Of a stretch of DNA of 64,000 nt, positions 62,600 to 64,000 are shown piece after piece. The stretch is from an uncultured Eubacterium sp. GTDB taxonomy: Bacteria > Bacillota > Clostridia > Lachnospirales > Lachnospiraceae. The notes below the pieces were generated by a model. The model saw only the letters and a list, made by a program, of their open reading frames with translations. It made no database searches and was not told where the DNA came from. Positions within the stretch are counted from its first letter, which is position 1. The number at the start of each line of letters is the position of its first letter. A program made the translations under genes and the position numbers. Where the stretch lies: positions 24,669 through 88,668 of the forward strand of contig NZ_CALGRE010000041.1 in the NCBI RefSeq assembly GCF_937958975.1, in the 5' to 3' direction.

Positions 62600-62774
62600 A
62601 TCATAGCTGGTAATGTATTTGAACTGTTTTTATTGTAATCGATAAATTAGGCGGAAACAGGTCAAATAATATATTGTTTACACATATTTTAATAAAATTA
62701 TTTCAAAATTTTAAATTTATTTGAGAAAAAAGTGTTGTTTTTATGGTAAAAAAACAGAGAAAACTTTGTAAAAA

Positions 62775-62803
62775 TTGCATAAATAAAAAGGTTTTTATAT
62801 TAT
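62775..62803 (+). promoter_or_regulatory. Promoter for the secreted protein at 62907
   Basis: TTGCAT (62775-62780), a 17-base spacer and TATTAT (62798-62803). The gap 62600-62774 is very AT-rich and shows no gene and no copy of the AAAATCGTTTT operator. Confidence 0.55.
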
Positions 62804-62906
62804 AGAATTAGTTGAAATGCACAATGCAGTATGATAATATAAGAATATCATTGATTGATGAGAAAATCATACATCGAGTAGAAAAATTAAAAGGAGGATA
62901 TAATTT

Positions 62907-64000
62907 ATGGAACTCAACAAATCAATTAAAAAAGTTTTAGCTTGCGTTTTAAGTTTGGCACTTGTAATAACATCCATTACAATCAGCACAAAACCAACAA
63001 AGGCAGCAGATTGGACATTTACATCGACACAGGTTGTTGCAAATGAGGCCAAGACACAGTATTTAGTAACTGTTGAATATAACGCATGTAATGAAGCAGA
63101 ACCAGATAATTATTGGTATGCGGTTTATATTGACCAGGTGGATGATGAGCATTTGGGCATAGCGTCAAATGATTGGAACTGGTGGGCAGAAAAATATTCA
63201 TATCCGGGAACGAATGAAGATGGAACACCAAAGTATGGAATGGTTGCAGGACGCCATATATTTGACAATGTTTGTAAGACAGCAAATGGGCAGGTTCTTG
63301 GCTTAGGTGAAACACATAAAATTATTGTTGTTGCATATGAGAGAACACCGGGCGCAACTCTCGAGGAAGATACATTTACAAAAGTAGATTCTATTGAGAC
63401 AGAGGTAACAATTCCGTCTGAACTTCCTACATTCACAGATGAGGAACTGGCAATTAAAGATATGGAAAACTCACTTACAACAGACAGCAATTTAGCATTA
63501 GGCAAAGATACTTTCTGTAACTGGGCAGATGCAATTCCAGAGTTGACGGATGGAAATCTAGGAACCAGAGCACAGTCGACAGTGAAGGGCGATGATGATT
63601 ATTTTGGTGTTGACTTAGGTGAAGTAAAAACAATTCGAAGAGTTGTGATTAAATGGGAAGCTTCCTACGCAGAAGAATATGATATTTATACATCAACAGA
63701 CGGAGAAGAATACACAAAAGCAGCTTCCGCTGTAATGAATGATACAAAGAACCTTATTATTAAAACGTCATTTAAGGCAGTTGAGGCAAGATATGTAAAA
63801 GTCGTTCAGACAAAGGCATCAGGAAATTCAAAGGGTTATGGGGTATCACCTTTTGAAATGGGTGTATATGAAGGAACAATCGAAGATGAGACGACAACAC
63901 CGGAGCCATCGACAGAAGATACAACGACAGCAGCTACATCTGAATTGGTATGGACAGATGCGGTTGCAGACAGTAAGTGGTATACAAATGGAAACTGGGA
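62907..64000 (+). CDS. Secreted multidomain protein with discoidin (F5/8 type C) module, 3' end outside window
   Basis: The frame is open from ATG 62907 (AAAGGAGG upstream) to the window edge, 364 codons. A signal peptide ends near PTKAAD. The first domain (about 36-180) is rich in Trp and Tyr (NYWYAVYIDQVDDEHLGIAS, NDWNWWAEKYSYPG) and unassigned. A discoidin/CBM32-like module (about 190-325; LALGKDTFCNWADAIPELTD, YDIYTSTDGEEYTKAA, ARYVKVVQTK) follows. A Thr/Glu-rich linker then leads into another module that runs off the end. It is probably a further surface glucan-binding protein or hydrolase of the same locus; the catalytic part, if any, is not visible. Confidence 0.82.
   Translation, partial: MELNKSIKKVLACVLSLALVITSITISTKPTKAADWTFTSTQVVANEAKTQYLVTVEYNACNEAEPDNYWYAVYIDQVDDEHLGIASNDWNWWAEKYSYPGTNEDGTPKYGMVAGRHIFDNVCKTANGQVLGLGETHKIIVVAYERTPGATLEEDTFTKVDSIETEVTIPSELPTFTDEELAIKDMENSLTTDSNLALGKDTFCNWADAIPELTDGNLGTRAQSTVKGDDDYFGVDLGEVKTIRRVVIKWEASYAEEYDIYTSTDGEEYTKAASAVMNDTKNLIIKTSFKAVEARYVKVVQTKASGNSKGYGVSPFEMGVYEGTIEDETTTPEPSTEDTTTAATSELVWTDAVADSKWYTNGNW

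Noticed and set aside
63019..63505. Minus-strand frames opposite the last gene
   Set aside because: The plus-strand frame with a signal peptide, strong ribosome site and discoidin module is clearly the real one.
1..64000. CRISPR arrays, IS elements, integrases or prophage
   Set aside because: No regularly spaced repeats, transposase, integrase or phage structural genes were seen on either strand.

Overview
The window comes from a low-GC, Gram-positive, anaerobic, spore-forming Clostridia chromosome, most like the Lachnospiraceae. The evidence is AGGAGG-type ribosome sites, sporulation genes (spoIIR, a SipL-like morphogenetic protein, a CotS-like protein), T-box and SAM-I leaders, an Agr locus with a clostridial-type AgrD, and gut-style glucan-use genes. 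I see no rRNA, tRNA, CRISPR array, IS element or prophage. Species cannot be named from the sequence alone.

Region 1 (1-37.8 kb) is mostly housekeeping. In order it holds the end of a split transketolase; an ammonium channel fused to P-II; a MATE exporter; a sigma-70-like protein without region 4; a run of flavin reductase, Gfo/Idh oxidoreductase, dinB, aroK and an M23 peptidase; and murA. Next come a leucine T-box and a 2-isopropylmalate synthase that carries an AraC-type DNA-binding domain at its C-terminus, then a SAM-I riboswitch and metK. A 30-codon type I toxin with a convergent antisense promoter sits downstream of metK. The pdxK/pdxR divergent pair, cca, a CotS-like gene, a phosphoglucomutase, a SipL-like gene, ispE, spoIIR and murI follow. 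A complete agr-type quorum-sensing locus (response regulator, histidine kinase, AgrD, AgrB) comes next, followed by three AT-rich genes for secreted or wall-anchored proteins. plsC and a surface carbohydrate-binding protein close the region.

Region 2 (37.9-64 kb) is a large beta-1,3-glucan (laminarin-type) utilization locus. It encodes a lipoprotein solute-binding protein, a 1042-residue membrane-tethered solute-binding protein with extra sandwich domains, two complete permease pairs, and two large membrane proteins of unknown role (NHL/TPR/YIP1-like and DUF5696-like). It continues with two tandem secreted GH16 laminarinases, a LacI-family regulator, a GH161/GH149-like phosphorylase, a canonical GH94 phosphorylase, a cytoplasmic GH17-like enzyme, and the start of a secreted protein with a discoidin-type domain. 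The inferred route is: GH16 enzymes cut glucan outside the cell, the ABC importer takes up oligosaccharides using an ATPase encoded elsewhere, and the phosphorylases release glucose-1-phosphate. The phosphoglucomutase at 23.3 kb could then convert that to glucose-6-phosphate. Shared AAAATCGTTTT-like operators before the transporter operon and the GH94 gene suggest that the local LacI protein controls both.

The least ordinary items are the LeuA-AraC fusion, the unlisted type I toxin-antitoxin module, the agr locus with its linked surface genes, the sigma-like protein without region 4, the NHL-YIP1/DUF5696 pair inside the glucan locus, and a GC-rich multi-hairpin element between the SAM riboswitch and metK.
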